Assembly (NCBI GenBank): GCA_963921195.1
Contig: OY992539.1
Span: 207,569,035-207,633,034, forward strand
Source of the DNA: Pegoplata infirma
Taxonomy: Eukaryota > Arthropoda > Insecta > Diptera > Anthomyiidae
Length of the DNA stretch: 64,000 nt
Direction of reading: 5' to 3'
The translations under genes and the position numbers were made by a program. The number at the start of each line of letters is the position of its first letter. The first letter of the stretch is position 1. This document shows positions 54,487-64,000 of the stretch, one piece after another. The notes beneath the pieces were generated by a model. It was not told the origin of the DNA and ran no database searches. It saw only the letters and a program-made list of their open reading frames with translations.

Positions 54487-55099
54487 TTAAAATTTTAATT
54501 ATTTTAATTATTTTTTTCTGGGAAGTATTTAAGCCATTATATTATTGAAATTTAAAATAAATAATAATTGAATTAAGTAAAATTTTAATTAATACAAAAA
54601 TTTTTTTTACTGATTAGTATTTTGTGAAAGTTAAAATTTTAGTTGTCAATTTACTATAAAGAAGTACACTTCTCTTGGTGTCTGTTTATGCACATTTATG
54701 TTTTATTTATAAATTATAAATATTTCTCTCTTTTTGACCTACATGTTCATTAATGTTGCTTTAATAGATGTTGAAGTTGATTTAATGAATATTATTTGAA
54801 AAATTAATATTATATTCAATTTAAATTGATATTTTGTTATATCTTAAGATTTCCATTTTGCATAAACTAAATTCAATTACTGATAATAAAGTTTAGTTTT
54901 AATACAAATTCTTATATTAACGCAGAATCTCTACTATCAAATATTTCCCATTATATTTGTAATCGATTTAAAGATAAATTTAATTGTAAATATAAATTAA
55001 GAAATAGTAATTAAAGTTTAAAAGTTTTCATAGAGTTATTAAGTTATATTGATATCATTTGATTAATAAGTTGTTATATGAATAATTCCATATAATTCC
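53737..55099. other. AT-rich sequence, nothing recognised
   Basis: A run of over 20 A lies near 54463-54486. No open frame, RNA gene or element boundary that I can support. Confidence 0.45.
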
Positions 55100-56885
55100 T
55101 CTGCAGGAACCTGAGACTTTTTCTATAAGAAAAATGTCTCAGAATCTGAGACTTTTTCTATAGGAAAAATGTTTCAGAATGTGAGACTTATTATATAGGA
55201 AAAATGTCTCAGAATCTGAGAATTTTTTGATAGGGAAAATGTCTCAAAATCTGAGACATTAAAAAAAAATTCTCAAAATCTGAGATTTTTTCTATATTTT
55301 TTTTTTAAATCTGAGATTATTTATACACTCAAAAAAAATTTGTAAAATTACAAGAAAAGTTTTTAACTTTTTTTTGCTACCTCCAATTTGACAAGAATTT
55401 CTAGTAATTTTACAAGCTTTTTACCAATAATTTTGTAATTTTACAAAGTTTTTACCAATAAAATTGTAAATTTACAAATTTTTTGACACGATGAAATGTA
55501 CAAGGAGGTTTCGTAACTTTTCTAGATTTTTTGTTACCTCCTATTTTACGAGAATTTCTAGTAATTTTACAAGCTTTTTACCAGTAATTTTTACAATAAA
55601 ATTGTAAATTTACAGTATTTTTGGCGCAATAAAAATTAAAAGAAGTGAATTTACTAGATGAATTTACTAGATTTTTTTTGTAAAATTGTCTTGAAAATTC
55701 GTAAAATTACAAAAAAAATGTAAAATTACAAAAAAAATGTAAATTTCGATCCAAATTTGTTTGTTAAAAAACAAGAAAAACTGTCAAATATTGGTAAAAT
55801 GGGATAACGAGACTTTTCCTAATAATTTGACAAGGTTTTTTTTTGGGTGTATGGAACTAATATCTCTGAATATGAGATTTTTTTCTGTAACAAAAAATTT
55901 CTGAATCTGAGATTTTTTCTGTAGAATTTTTTTTTATACAAAAAATGTCTCAGAATCTGATATTTTTTTCTGAAGAAAAAATGTCTCGGAATCTGAGATT
56001 TTTGTCTGCAAAAAAAAATGTCTCAGGATCTGAAATTTTTTGTTTAGAAAAAATGTGTTAGAATCTGAGATTTTTTCTATTGAAAAAATGTCTCAGAATC
56101 TGAGTTTTTTTACAGAAAAAATGTCTCAAAAAAATGTCAAAAATTATTCTATAGGCAAATGTCTCAAAATTTAATACTTTTTCTATAAAAAAATCTCTCA
56201 GAATATGAGATTTTTTTCTGTAGAAAAAATGTCTCAGAGCCTGAGATTTTCGTATATAGAAAAAATGTCTCAGAATCTGTCATTTTTTTCTATAGAAGAA
56301 ATGTCTCAGAATCTAAGGTTTTTTTATATAGAAAAAATGTCTCTGAATCTGAGATATTTTTCTGTGGAAAAAATGTCTCAGAATTTAAAAGTTTTTCTAT
56401 AGAAAAAATGTTTCAGAATCTAAGTTTTTTTCTACTGAAAAAATATCTGAATCTGACATTTTTTCTATAGAAAAAATGTCTCAGAATCTGAGACTTTTAT
56501 TATAGGAAAAATGTCTCAGAATCTGAGACTTTTATTATAGGAAAAATGTCTCAGAATCTGAGACTTTTTCTATAGGAAAAATGTCTCAGAATATGAGATT
56601 TTTTTTGTAAAATAAATTACTCTGAATCTAAAATTTTTTTTTGTAAAAAAAATGTCTCTGAATCAAAAATTTTTTTCTGTAGAAAAATATCTCAGAATCT
56701 GAGATTTTTTTATAGAAAAAATGTCGCAGATTGTCTCAGGGTCTGAGACTTTTTCTATAGTTTTAGAATCAGAGTTTATAAGGAAAATGTCTCAGAATAA
56801 GACACTTTTTCTAAAAGCCAAATGTCTCAGAATCTAAAACAATTTCTATAAGAAAAGTGTCTTAGAATCTAAAACTTTTTCCGAA
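55100..56885 (+). repeat. 36-bp palindromic satellite, core TCTCAGAATCTGAGA
   Basis: Units of about 36 bp contain two palindromes, TCTCAGAATCTGAGA and TTTTTTCTATAGAAAAAA, so the array can fold on itself at every unit. It is interrupted by V3 (55326-55849). The 65-residue frame at 56205-56402 shows a 12-residue repeat (EKMSQNLRFFSI) only because 36 is divisible by three. Confidence 0.95.
55326..55849. mobile_element. TIR element V3 inserted in the 36-bp satellite
   Basis: CACTCAAAAAAAATTTG at the left and TTTTTTTTTGGGTG at the right, TA on both sides. The interior is the reverse complement of the order seen in V1 and V2. Confidence 0.8.
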
Positions 56886-57304
56886 AAGAAAAAATTATAA
56901 ATATGAAAAAATTCAGTAAAATGAAGAAACAGGGCACCCAACGATTGTTCTGTTTTTTTAGCTGCCCAATTTCAAATTTAAAAAAATGGGTGCCACCTTA
57001 TTAAAAAATAAGGGCTCTCGGGAAAAGCCGAACTAGTAGGAATTTCAAATTATTGTTTCTGTAAAGACAGTCGAGCTCAGGCTCTAATTATAATTATGTT
57101 TTATAATTTTTGATTTGTTATATATGGTTTTGAATTGAGAAAAGTGTGAAAGAAAAATTTTAATTTTTCTAAAAATTTTTAGACATCCTGGTTTGTTTCT
57201 TACTAGTTTCATATTATCCAGTTATAATAATCTTCAGAAAAACTTTTAATGTCAAATTAATTTAGTTAATAGTCAATAGAACTCTATATGTGAAAATTAT
57301 TAAC
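56886..57304. other. AT-rich sequence, nothing recognised
   Basis: No gene or repeat boundary seen. Confidence 0.45.
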
Positions 57305-57412
57305 AGATCGCAGCCGACAAGGATTGAACCCATCATCTGTAATACTTTGCTATTAACTGCTTGTAACGTACAATCACTCTAGACCGATACGCCAAGTAGG
57401 CTGTTAAGCAAG
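57305..57412 (-). other. tRNA-like sequence with long variable part (SINE head or pseudo-tRNA)
   Basis: Minus-strand TGGCGTATCGGTCTAGAG (A-box-like) and GATGGGTTCAATCCTTG (B box with one change) are about 60 bp apart, longer than a standard tRNA. No clean acceptor stem is seen. Confidence 0.45.
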
Positions 57413-57605
57413 TATAAACTAAATCGGGAATTTCGCCAAACGAAAAAATCAGTCATCAATCTGGACGCTATCAAGCTTAAATAAAAGCTTCATAAATTAC
57501 CTACATAACATTTTTTAAAATAACACTCGCTTGATAATAATAACGTTCAGTATTGGTAACTTTATCTTTAACAAATTTTATCTACTATAAAAAAGTTTTT
57601 AATGT

Positions 57606-57998
57606 ATTGTTGATCAGTGAATATAATTGATCAGTGATTGATTTTAAGACATTCTAGCGATGTCCGTCTGTCTGTGAAAATGGTGATCATGGCCAAAATA
57701 TTACACGGGGATGACTGAAACTTAACATATTTATTGAAAGTTCTCCCGAGAAGTTTGGTATTGCATTTGAGCGATATCGGTTTAGCGGTTCAAATGTTAT
57801 GAACGAAAGTGTATGGACACCTCAAAAATTTTGGTACATTCAACATAACCTAAAAATACAAAATGGATTTTTTTTTAGCAGTTTTTTTTTCGCAAAAAAT
57901 TTTTTTCAAAGTTTTTTTTCATAAATTTTTTGGCAATAATCTTTTTGAAATTGGGGTGGGTATTAATACATTTGGCAAGGCAGAATTTAACTCTTTTA
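57606..57998 (-). mobile_element. GTCY-type family C fragment
   Basis: In reverse: TGATCAGTGATTGATTTTAA, catTCTAGCGATGTCCGTCTGTCTGT, GGTTTAGCGGTTCAAATGTT and TTCAACATAACCTAAAAATA, ending at a head-like ttggcaaggcagaattta. Same order as 46946-47597. Confidence 0.65.
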
Positions 57999-58152
57999 GG
58001 AAAATCATCAGAAAAGTTTTGAAGCAAAAGACGGAAAAATTTCGGAAATTTGAAAAATTTTAGAAAAAAGCAGGAAATTCTAAAAAAATTTAAACATTCT
58101 TAAATTCACAATAAATTTATAAAAATTCGGCAAAAAATTCCAAAGATTTGTG

Positions 58153-58720
58153 AAAGGTATTTTTGACGCGTCTCACAAGGGAAGTCTCCCTGGTGTCACC
58201 CTCCGATCTTCATGAAATTTGGATATGTTGTTAAAAACGAAAATTAATTCGACATGTATTATTTTTAGCGGCCCAAACTCATTTTTAGGGGGGGTCGATT
58301 TGTATGGGGAGAAATTGAAATTGTGGTATCAGATTAAAGGTATTAAAAATACCTATCTCGTGGTGCTAACAACGGGCCAAAGAAGTTAATATTTTTCGAC
58401 TTATTAACAAAAATGTCCTAAAATTTTGGTATTTTACTCAATATGACGAAAAGTTGTGCATGTTTGGACACATTCTCACACGTAGATAGGTTTTCCAAAG
58501 ACCTTTCATTTGGTATGTTACATGACTAGGTTTCTTTGCATAATATAGGAGATAAACGAAAAAAACTGAAAAATGGCCTTGTCTTCCCCCCTCCTTTTTA
58601 CCCCTTAAATATGAATTTGGGCCGCTAAAAAAAATACGTGTCCATTTATTTTTTCTGTTCTACAAAATAAAAGCAATTCCATAAAGATCCGCGGGTGACA
58701 CTAGGGAGACTTCCCTTGTC
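58153..58720. mobile_element. TIR element with ends ACAAGGGAAGTCTCCCT
   Basis: Left ACAAGGGAAGTCTCCCTGGT (58155 on), continuing with GTCACCC, and right GTGACACTAGGGAGACTTCC (ending at 58719) pair with one mismatch over 27 bp. A second inner pairing joins TTTTTAGCGGCCCAAACTCA with AATTTGGGCCGCTAAAAAAA. TSD and superfamily not determined. No coding frame. Confidence 0.8.
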
Positions 58721-58979
58721 AGCCGTTTATAGAATTTTTATTTGTTCTATATCAGGGCATTTTTTGTGTAACTTCTTAAATTTTTAGTTTTACTGCATAT
58801 TTATCTGTCTGCCTTTTGTAATATAAAATAAATGCTGATATATGCATATATTCATGTGTGTACCAAAAAATAAAGCGGAATATCATTCATATTACGGTTT
58901 ACTACCTTCAACTGTATTCGTATTTAACGAAACATGGTATAATAGAAAAATAACAGTAGAATACCAATGCTATTTTTTA

Positions 58980-59165
58980 TAAAAACCCAAATGCGGTTGT
59001 CACAACCGCTGCGCTTTTACCCTTATTTTGGCGCTGTCTATTATTTGGTTGTGGCAACCAAAATGTGGTTATAACAATAAATTTTAAGTTGTGACGAACG
59101 CTATGTGGTTGTGACAAAGGAAAGAAGGGTTGAGACAACCTCAAAAATGAGGTTGTCATATTTGC
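58980..59165. repeat. GGTTGTCACAACC palindrome cluster
   Basis: GCGGTTGTCACAACCGC near 58991-59007, then TGGTTGTGGCAACCA, GTTGTGACGAAC, GGTTGTGACAAAGG and GAGGTTGTCAT. Related to 21841-22270. A 60-residue minus-strand frame over it is not a gene. Confidence 0.6.
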
Positions 59166-59451
59166 AACTTGGATAACTGCAAATATCTCTCCTTAGTAAC
59201 CACAAGACAAACAGCTATGCTTGTACAATTTTTCATTCCGAAATTTTTAATATTTCGAATAGATTATCGCGCATATTCAAAACTGTACCGTATTAAAAAA
59301 ATAAATGAAACAGAATATAAAAATTTGGTACAGAAAACCGCCATGAGTAAAATTCATTTGTTTTAAAGCGCTTATACAAAAAAAAAAATTATACAAAAGA
59401 GTACACATTTTTTTCACTATTTACAATGTAAGAGTTGTATAAAACACAAAT

Positions 59452-60018
59452 AAAAATGCTATATTCAGCTGTGCCGAATATTTGGATATCCTGTTTTAAG
59501 AATTTTTCTTCTGTGTGGAAATAATTTTTGGAAAGTAAAAGGAATTGCTTAATTCCCTTAATATTTACATACATTTTAAATGCGTTTATCGGGTGGTGAG
59601 TTAGAGCATTTTATGGTTTCGGGTTAAATGGGAAGTGCCACGCCCCTTTTTAAAATCCTACCCACATTATGTGTGTAGGATAAAATAACGATCGGAACCT
59701 GATTTAAATCATTTAGTTTTGGAATATAGGAAATTTTCGACATGACCTTACTTTTTTCACTTAAAACTTTTGAACCACTACACCGATATCTCCCAAATTT
59801 ACATAGAAATAACTTTATTTGATAACAATTATTCAATAGTTTATATCAAACTTCAGGATATTCTAGCTTCGCTTAAAACCCCATAACAACAGACAGACGA
59901 AAACCGATAGATCGACTTAAATATATTGTTTATGTGATCCTAGATTTTTATGTCTATGTGTTACATTCATTATGACAAACTTATATTTACCCTCTTTAAC
60001 TGATTGGAGGGTATTAAA
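59452..60018 (+). mobile_element. GTCY-type element, diverged member (family D)
   Basis: Head TATATTCAGCTGTGCCGAATA, GCCACGCCCCTTTTTAAAA inside, then ACTTTTGAACCACTACACCG, a short acagacagacgaaaaccg tract, and tail CCTCTTTAACTGATTGGAGGGTAT. The same plan as families A and C but strongly diverged. Confidence 0.6.
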
Positions 60019-60779
60019 AGCGAGACGTATAAAAAAATATCCAAATGAAATGAAAAATTCCTAGTGAACTGAAGATATTCAAGGACTATTGTCAAAAATA
60101 ATAAAAAAAAGAACATAAAAACATAGCAGTAAACAAAAGAAAGCTTAACCACAGCAACGAGATTGTTTTATAGAGTAAAAACTTTATAGGTATCCTGTAA
60201 AAAAGGATAAAACTAGTAAGAGTGAACTATTATATTAAGGTGAATCTTATATTTGCTCCATTATAGTCCAATACTCCGTATAATGTAGGGTCACATACCG
60301 ACAAATTAGTGTATGACCCCATAAAGTCAGTTGCGGATCCAGCAATTATTACACCGTCCGACACACTTTGACACACACATGGACCAGACCGACAAATTCT
60401 GAAAGTGGGACGAAAATAAAATACACGTGTCTCCCACTTTTTCTAGATCAATTCGCAGTTTTGCGAAAATCGTCAATCAAAAAAGTTGAATTTTTCGAAA
60501 GTAGTTTAAGTAAGTCGAAAAATGTATTATATCTACTTGTAAGCTAAATAATGTTTAAACATGTATTTAGTGAAATTTGAAGACGATTCTTTTTTGTAGA
60601 ACATATTAACCCTCTATCTCCCATTTTAGGGGCCATTTTTGTCCTTATTTCTAACACTCTACTAGAATGTTCTACAAAAATGTTCTGCATGAAATTTCAC
60701 TAGGAGTTGTCAAAGGCCAATAATTTGTGCGATGCTAGTCGTGCTTTTAAAGGGTAAAAATGTTCTACAATAATGTTCT
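60019..60779. other. AT-rich sequence, nothing recognised
   Basis: Repeated phrase tgttctacaaaaatgttct near 60660-60780. No gene. Confidence 0.4.
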
Positions 60780-60908
60780 AGGAGGCCAATCGGATTAAAT
60801 TAACCCGTAGTGTTTTAGATTATTGAAAATTAAAAAAAAAAAAAAGCTTAAAAATAATTTTTGCAACACATCATATTTATTAATTTTAATGCGCTAAATA
60901 CAAATAAA

Positions 60909-61767
60909 AACAAGTAAGAAAATTATAGTCGGTCAAGACCGACCATAAAATACCCTACACCAGAGTTTCCCGGAAAATGGGTCCCAAGTTCAAACATGGA
61001 CTGATTAGATATATATTTTGTCAAATCTTTAATAAGTGTAAAAAGCACTCACTAATCAAATTTGAGTGGAATAGGCTTCTTTTTGTTCACAATAAATCAC
61101 GTCAACTGAATATCGGGCGAAATTTCCACATGGGACTTAAGTCCAAAAATGGTCCGATGATAATCAGATTTGATAAGGTTATTAAAGTACGCGTTTAACA
61201 TACACAAACAGAATTTTAATTAAATATTTTCTATTTTCATGAAATTTGAGAGATTTATGTGAAAATCGGGAAGGTGGTTTGTATGGGGGCTACAATAAGA
61301 ACTGGTTCGATTTCTTTAAAATTTGGAATGGTGATTTGTGTTGATAAAACATGATTACCTGCCAAATTTCGAAAAGATACCTGTTAAAATGCGTCTATTA
61401 GAGTCATTTGAGCCAAAACTAAAGAGGACCTTTGTATGGGGGCTAGGTCTAAATATGGACCGATTTTTTCCAATTTCAATAGGCTTCGTCCTTGGGCCAA
61501 AAGAGGCTTAAGTTTCAAATTTCAAGTCAATTGATTAAGAATTGCGACCTGTATCGTGTTTACACCGTTTACATGGACAGACGGACGGACGGACGGACGG
61601 ACGGACAGACGGACGGACGGACGGACGGACATCGCTAAATCGACTCAAAAAGTGATTCTAAGCCGATCGGTATACTTAAAAGTGGGTCTAGGACCAATAT
61701 TTCGGGTAGTTACAAACATCAGCACAAACTCATTATACCCTGTACCACAGTGTGGTGTAGGGTATAA
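60909..61767 (+). mobile_element. GTCY-type family B element nested in family F
   Basis: Head hairpin CGGTCaagaCCGACC at 60930-60945, ATACCCTACACCAGAG, interior as in 29024 and 52662. A long (GGAC)n tract lies at 61575-61630, followed by CATCGCTAAATCGACTC. Tail ATACCCTGTACCACAGTGTG with GTGTAGGGTATA. Confidence 0.8.
61575..61630 (+). repeat. (GGAC)n microsatellite within the GTCY element
   Basis: Fourteen 4-bp GGAC units in succession, two of them read as GACA variants. This is the (GTCY)n proto-microsatellite known from dipteran mini-me elements, longest in this copy. Confidence 0.9.
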
Positions 61768-62867
61768 TAAATTTTCAAAATCGGTCTACCGGTTTTCGAG
61801 ATATTGCTATTTGCGATATATTGAAATTCGCCAAAAAATTGCGGTTTTTTTTTTGGAAATTTAAAAAACCCACAATTTTTTTCTCGACCCCTTTCATACA
61901 GCTTGAGAAAATCTTTCCTAAACACCTAATTTGAACCATATTTGATAAGTTTAACCCTTGGCGCCCTCAATCAAAGTTTTAATTTTTTTGGAAATTTCTA
62001 TCAAAATTTTTAATGTTTCAAAAATTAAAAAATACAAAAAATAATCTTGCGAAACATTATTTCTATTTTTGCTAGTTTAGACATGCTTAATACGAATATC
62101 AACAATTTCTAAAATCGGACGAGGTGATATCAAGATATCACCATTTGAAATTGGTCAAAAAAATTTAAAAATGGCGGGTTTTTCCTACTTTTAATAAATT
62201 TTTTAAAAAAAAATTTTCAAAAATTTTTTTCATTAACTGATTCGTAGACATTAAGACAAACTTTTATTTGAACTAAATTTGAGCAAAATCAAACGATTTT
62301 AACCCATAGCGCTCTTCGTTTAAAGTTTAGACTTTTTAGAGAAAATTTTCTAAAAATCAAAACTTTGATCGAAGGGCGCCACGCTTGGCTACGGGTTAAA
62401 TGATCGGATTTGGCTCAAAATTTTAAATGAAAATTTGTCTCAAGCGCCCTGTGATCAAAGTTAAGAGTTTTTACAGAAAATTTTCGAAAAACCCAAAACT
62501 TTGATCGAACGGCGCCACGGGTTCAAATGATCGGATAAAGCTCAAATTGATTTTAAATAAAAGTTTGTCTCAAGCTCTTTGAAAGAGTCAAAGAAAAAAA
62601 ATGTTATAATTTTTTTTTTGTTAATTTCTTGATCGTAGAAAAAAAACTGTCATTTTTTTGCAAATTTTAAATACCGACATCTCGAAAGCCCATAGAAAAA
62701 TTAATATTTTTTACTAATTTAAGAAAAAAAATATTTAAACAAAAAACTAGTAAACATTTTTAAAACTAATTTTTGTGTAAAATTACACACTTGTAATCAA
62801 GCAGAAAAACACAATCGCAAGAGCGTTGTTAAAACATTGTGGACTGGACAGGAGCGTTCTGTATATC

Positions 62868-63925
62868 ACACTTAGAAAATTAATGCAGTAAGTGCATGAC
62901 AGTGTAGTAAGTACTAGTTGTTGTTTTCAACTACAATTTCAGTTGTTAAATACAAAAAATTACTACATTGTAGTAACAGTTGTTTTATGTGGTTGTTTTT
63001 AGTCCTTAAAAAAACCTGTATTTTTCTAGAAATTAAAAAAAAACGGATATGTTGAACGTGTTGGAAATGTCAGATGCACCAAGAATTATTACCAAACAAT
63101 TTTAACCGTTTTTATTTTTTTAGAAGTTTTTTTTTGGTAATTAAAAAATTCAGACAGTTTGAGTTACAGTAAAAACAACTGTAATTTGAAATTTTTTTAC
63201 CGTTTTTTGTAGTTGTTTATCAAACATTAAAAACAACAACAATTTTTGGTTGATTTTACCGTAAAATGTTGTAGACGCCCAAACAACAACAAATGTAGTT
63301 GTTTTAACTGTATTTTATAGTGTAATCTACCGTCATAATTTTTTAAGTGCACCTTCGAAGTGCTTTCAGAAGATCAGAGTGATAACATCAGCAAAACATT
63401 ATCATGGTTTGGGCAAGAGTACAAACTCGGCAGACATTTTTGTATGAAAAATCACAAACAACTATTTTTTGTAGTCGTTTTAAAAAATAAATACAAAAAA
63501 TTACTACATTGTGGTAACAGTTGTTTTATGTGGTTGTTTTTAGTCCTTAAAAAAAAAACTGTATTTTTCTACAAATTAAAAAAAAAAAAACGAACGTGTT
63601 GGAAAAGTCAGATGCAGCAGGAATTATAACAAAAAAATGTTAACCGTTTTTAACATTTTAGAAGTTTTTTTTTTTGGTAAGTAAAAAATTCAGACAGTTT
63701 GAGTTACAGTAAAAACAACTGTAATTTGAAGTTGTTTTTACCGTTTTTAGTTGTTAATCAAAAGTTAAAAACAACAACAATTGTTGGTTGATTTTACCGT
63801 AAAATGTAGTAGATGCCTAACCAACAACAAATGTAGTTGTTTTAACTGTATTTTGTAGTGGAATCTACCGTCATAATTTTTTTGAGAACACTTTCAAAGT
63901 GCTTTCAGAAGATCAGATGATAACA
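62868..63925 (+). repeat. Tandem duplication with about 540-bp period
   Basis: TACAAAAAATTACTACATTG at 62951 and 63492, TCAGACAGTTTGAGTTACAG at about 63151 and 63692, and AGTGCTTTCAGAAGATCAGA at 63359 and 63898 give periods of 539-541 bp. Each unit has many GTTGTTTT/AAAACAAC words. The 89-residue frame at 63360-63629 crosses the junction and has no domain. Confidence 0.85.
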
Positions 63926-64000
63926 TTGAATTTTTTCGCAGAATTTTTTATTTTTTAATTTTTGTTTTCCAATATTAATTACTTTTACCAACTTTTTTAC

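Larger units (their letters stand above)
60780..62700. repeat. Family F repeat split by a GTCY element
   Basis: The left part is 60780-60908 and the right part 61768-62700. They join at ctaaatac and ttttcaaaatcgg, as in the uninterrupted sequence at 28573-28610. The right part holds two or three diverged near-duplicates with caaaactttgatcga.gggcgcca and gtctcaagc. Confidence 0.65.

Noticed and set aside
56205..56402. 65-residue frame with a 12-residue repeat (EKMSQNLRFFSI)
   Set aside because: It comes from the 36-bp palindromic satellite; openness is due to the unit length being divisible by three.
61556..61864. Frame with repeated TDG, superficially like an RNase H TDGS motif
   Set aside because: The TDG repeats are the translated (GGAC)n microsatellite of a GTCY element, without the other RNase H motifs.

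Overview
The window looks like AT-rich, repeat-dominated nuclear DNA from a higher fly (Diptera: Brachycera, plausibly a large-genome calyptrate). The grounds are the many element copies carrying (GTCY)n microsatellites of the kind described for dipteran mini-me/DINE-1 elements, a dense population of short terminal-inverted-repeat (TIR) elements, and three distinct kinds of APE-type LINE. The organism is an inference. I recognise no confident host gene, rRNA, CRISPR array or bacterial feature. The only long intact reading frame is the 970-residue endonuclease/reverse transcriptase of a LINE at 32843-35755.

Left third (1-22 kb). A 216-bp tandem repeat carrying tRNA T-arm-like boxes (395-1000) and a separate tRNA-like sequence (about 1681-1755) are followed by a GTCY-type element (2742-3749), a degenerate 'aaaagtacc' array with a small TIR element in it (4061-5380), and a 3.8-kb long inverted repeat with roughly 1-kb arms (6487-10270). 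Then come a decayed LINE RNase H (10482-11172), a 17-bp minisatellite (11945-13290), a foldback (14590-15056), two head-to-head decayed LINE fragments (16581-17180 minus; 17195-19620 plus) and TTCAT/ATGAA foldback repeats (19735-20610).

Middle (22-42 kb) is a nest of transposons. A GTCY element (23039-24538) holds an hAT-like miniature element with imperfect 8-bp target-site duplications (TSDs), which itself holds a second GTCY element. A clean hAT-like element with a perfect 8-bp TSD lies at 25190-25760. At 29918-38251 an 8.3-kb hAT-like foldback element with about 570-bp TIRs sits in a TIR element whose uninterrupted paralogue is present at 45798-46271. The foldback contains a jockey/CR1-like LINE (about 30590-36321), and that LINE's reverse-transcriptase frame is split by the intact RTE-like LINE (32488-35775) with a 13-bp TSD. 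A TA-flanked TIR element (39058-41535) contains a second TIR element (39124-40068) that carries three minus-strand tRNA-like modules.

Right third (42-64 kb) holds more hAT-like and TA-flanked elements, a probable non-autonomous Transib element (48896-49735) whose ends read heptamer, 23-bp spacer, nonamer like V(D)J recombination signals, a 36-bp palindromic satellite split by a TIR element (55100-56885), further GTCY elements, and a 540-bp tandem duplication (62868-63925).

Nothing here works as a pathway. The 'genes' are LINE proteins for target-primed reverse transcription, and only the RTE-like one appears able to encode a complete enzyme. All TIR elements seen are non-autonomous, since no transposase frame is present.
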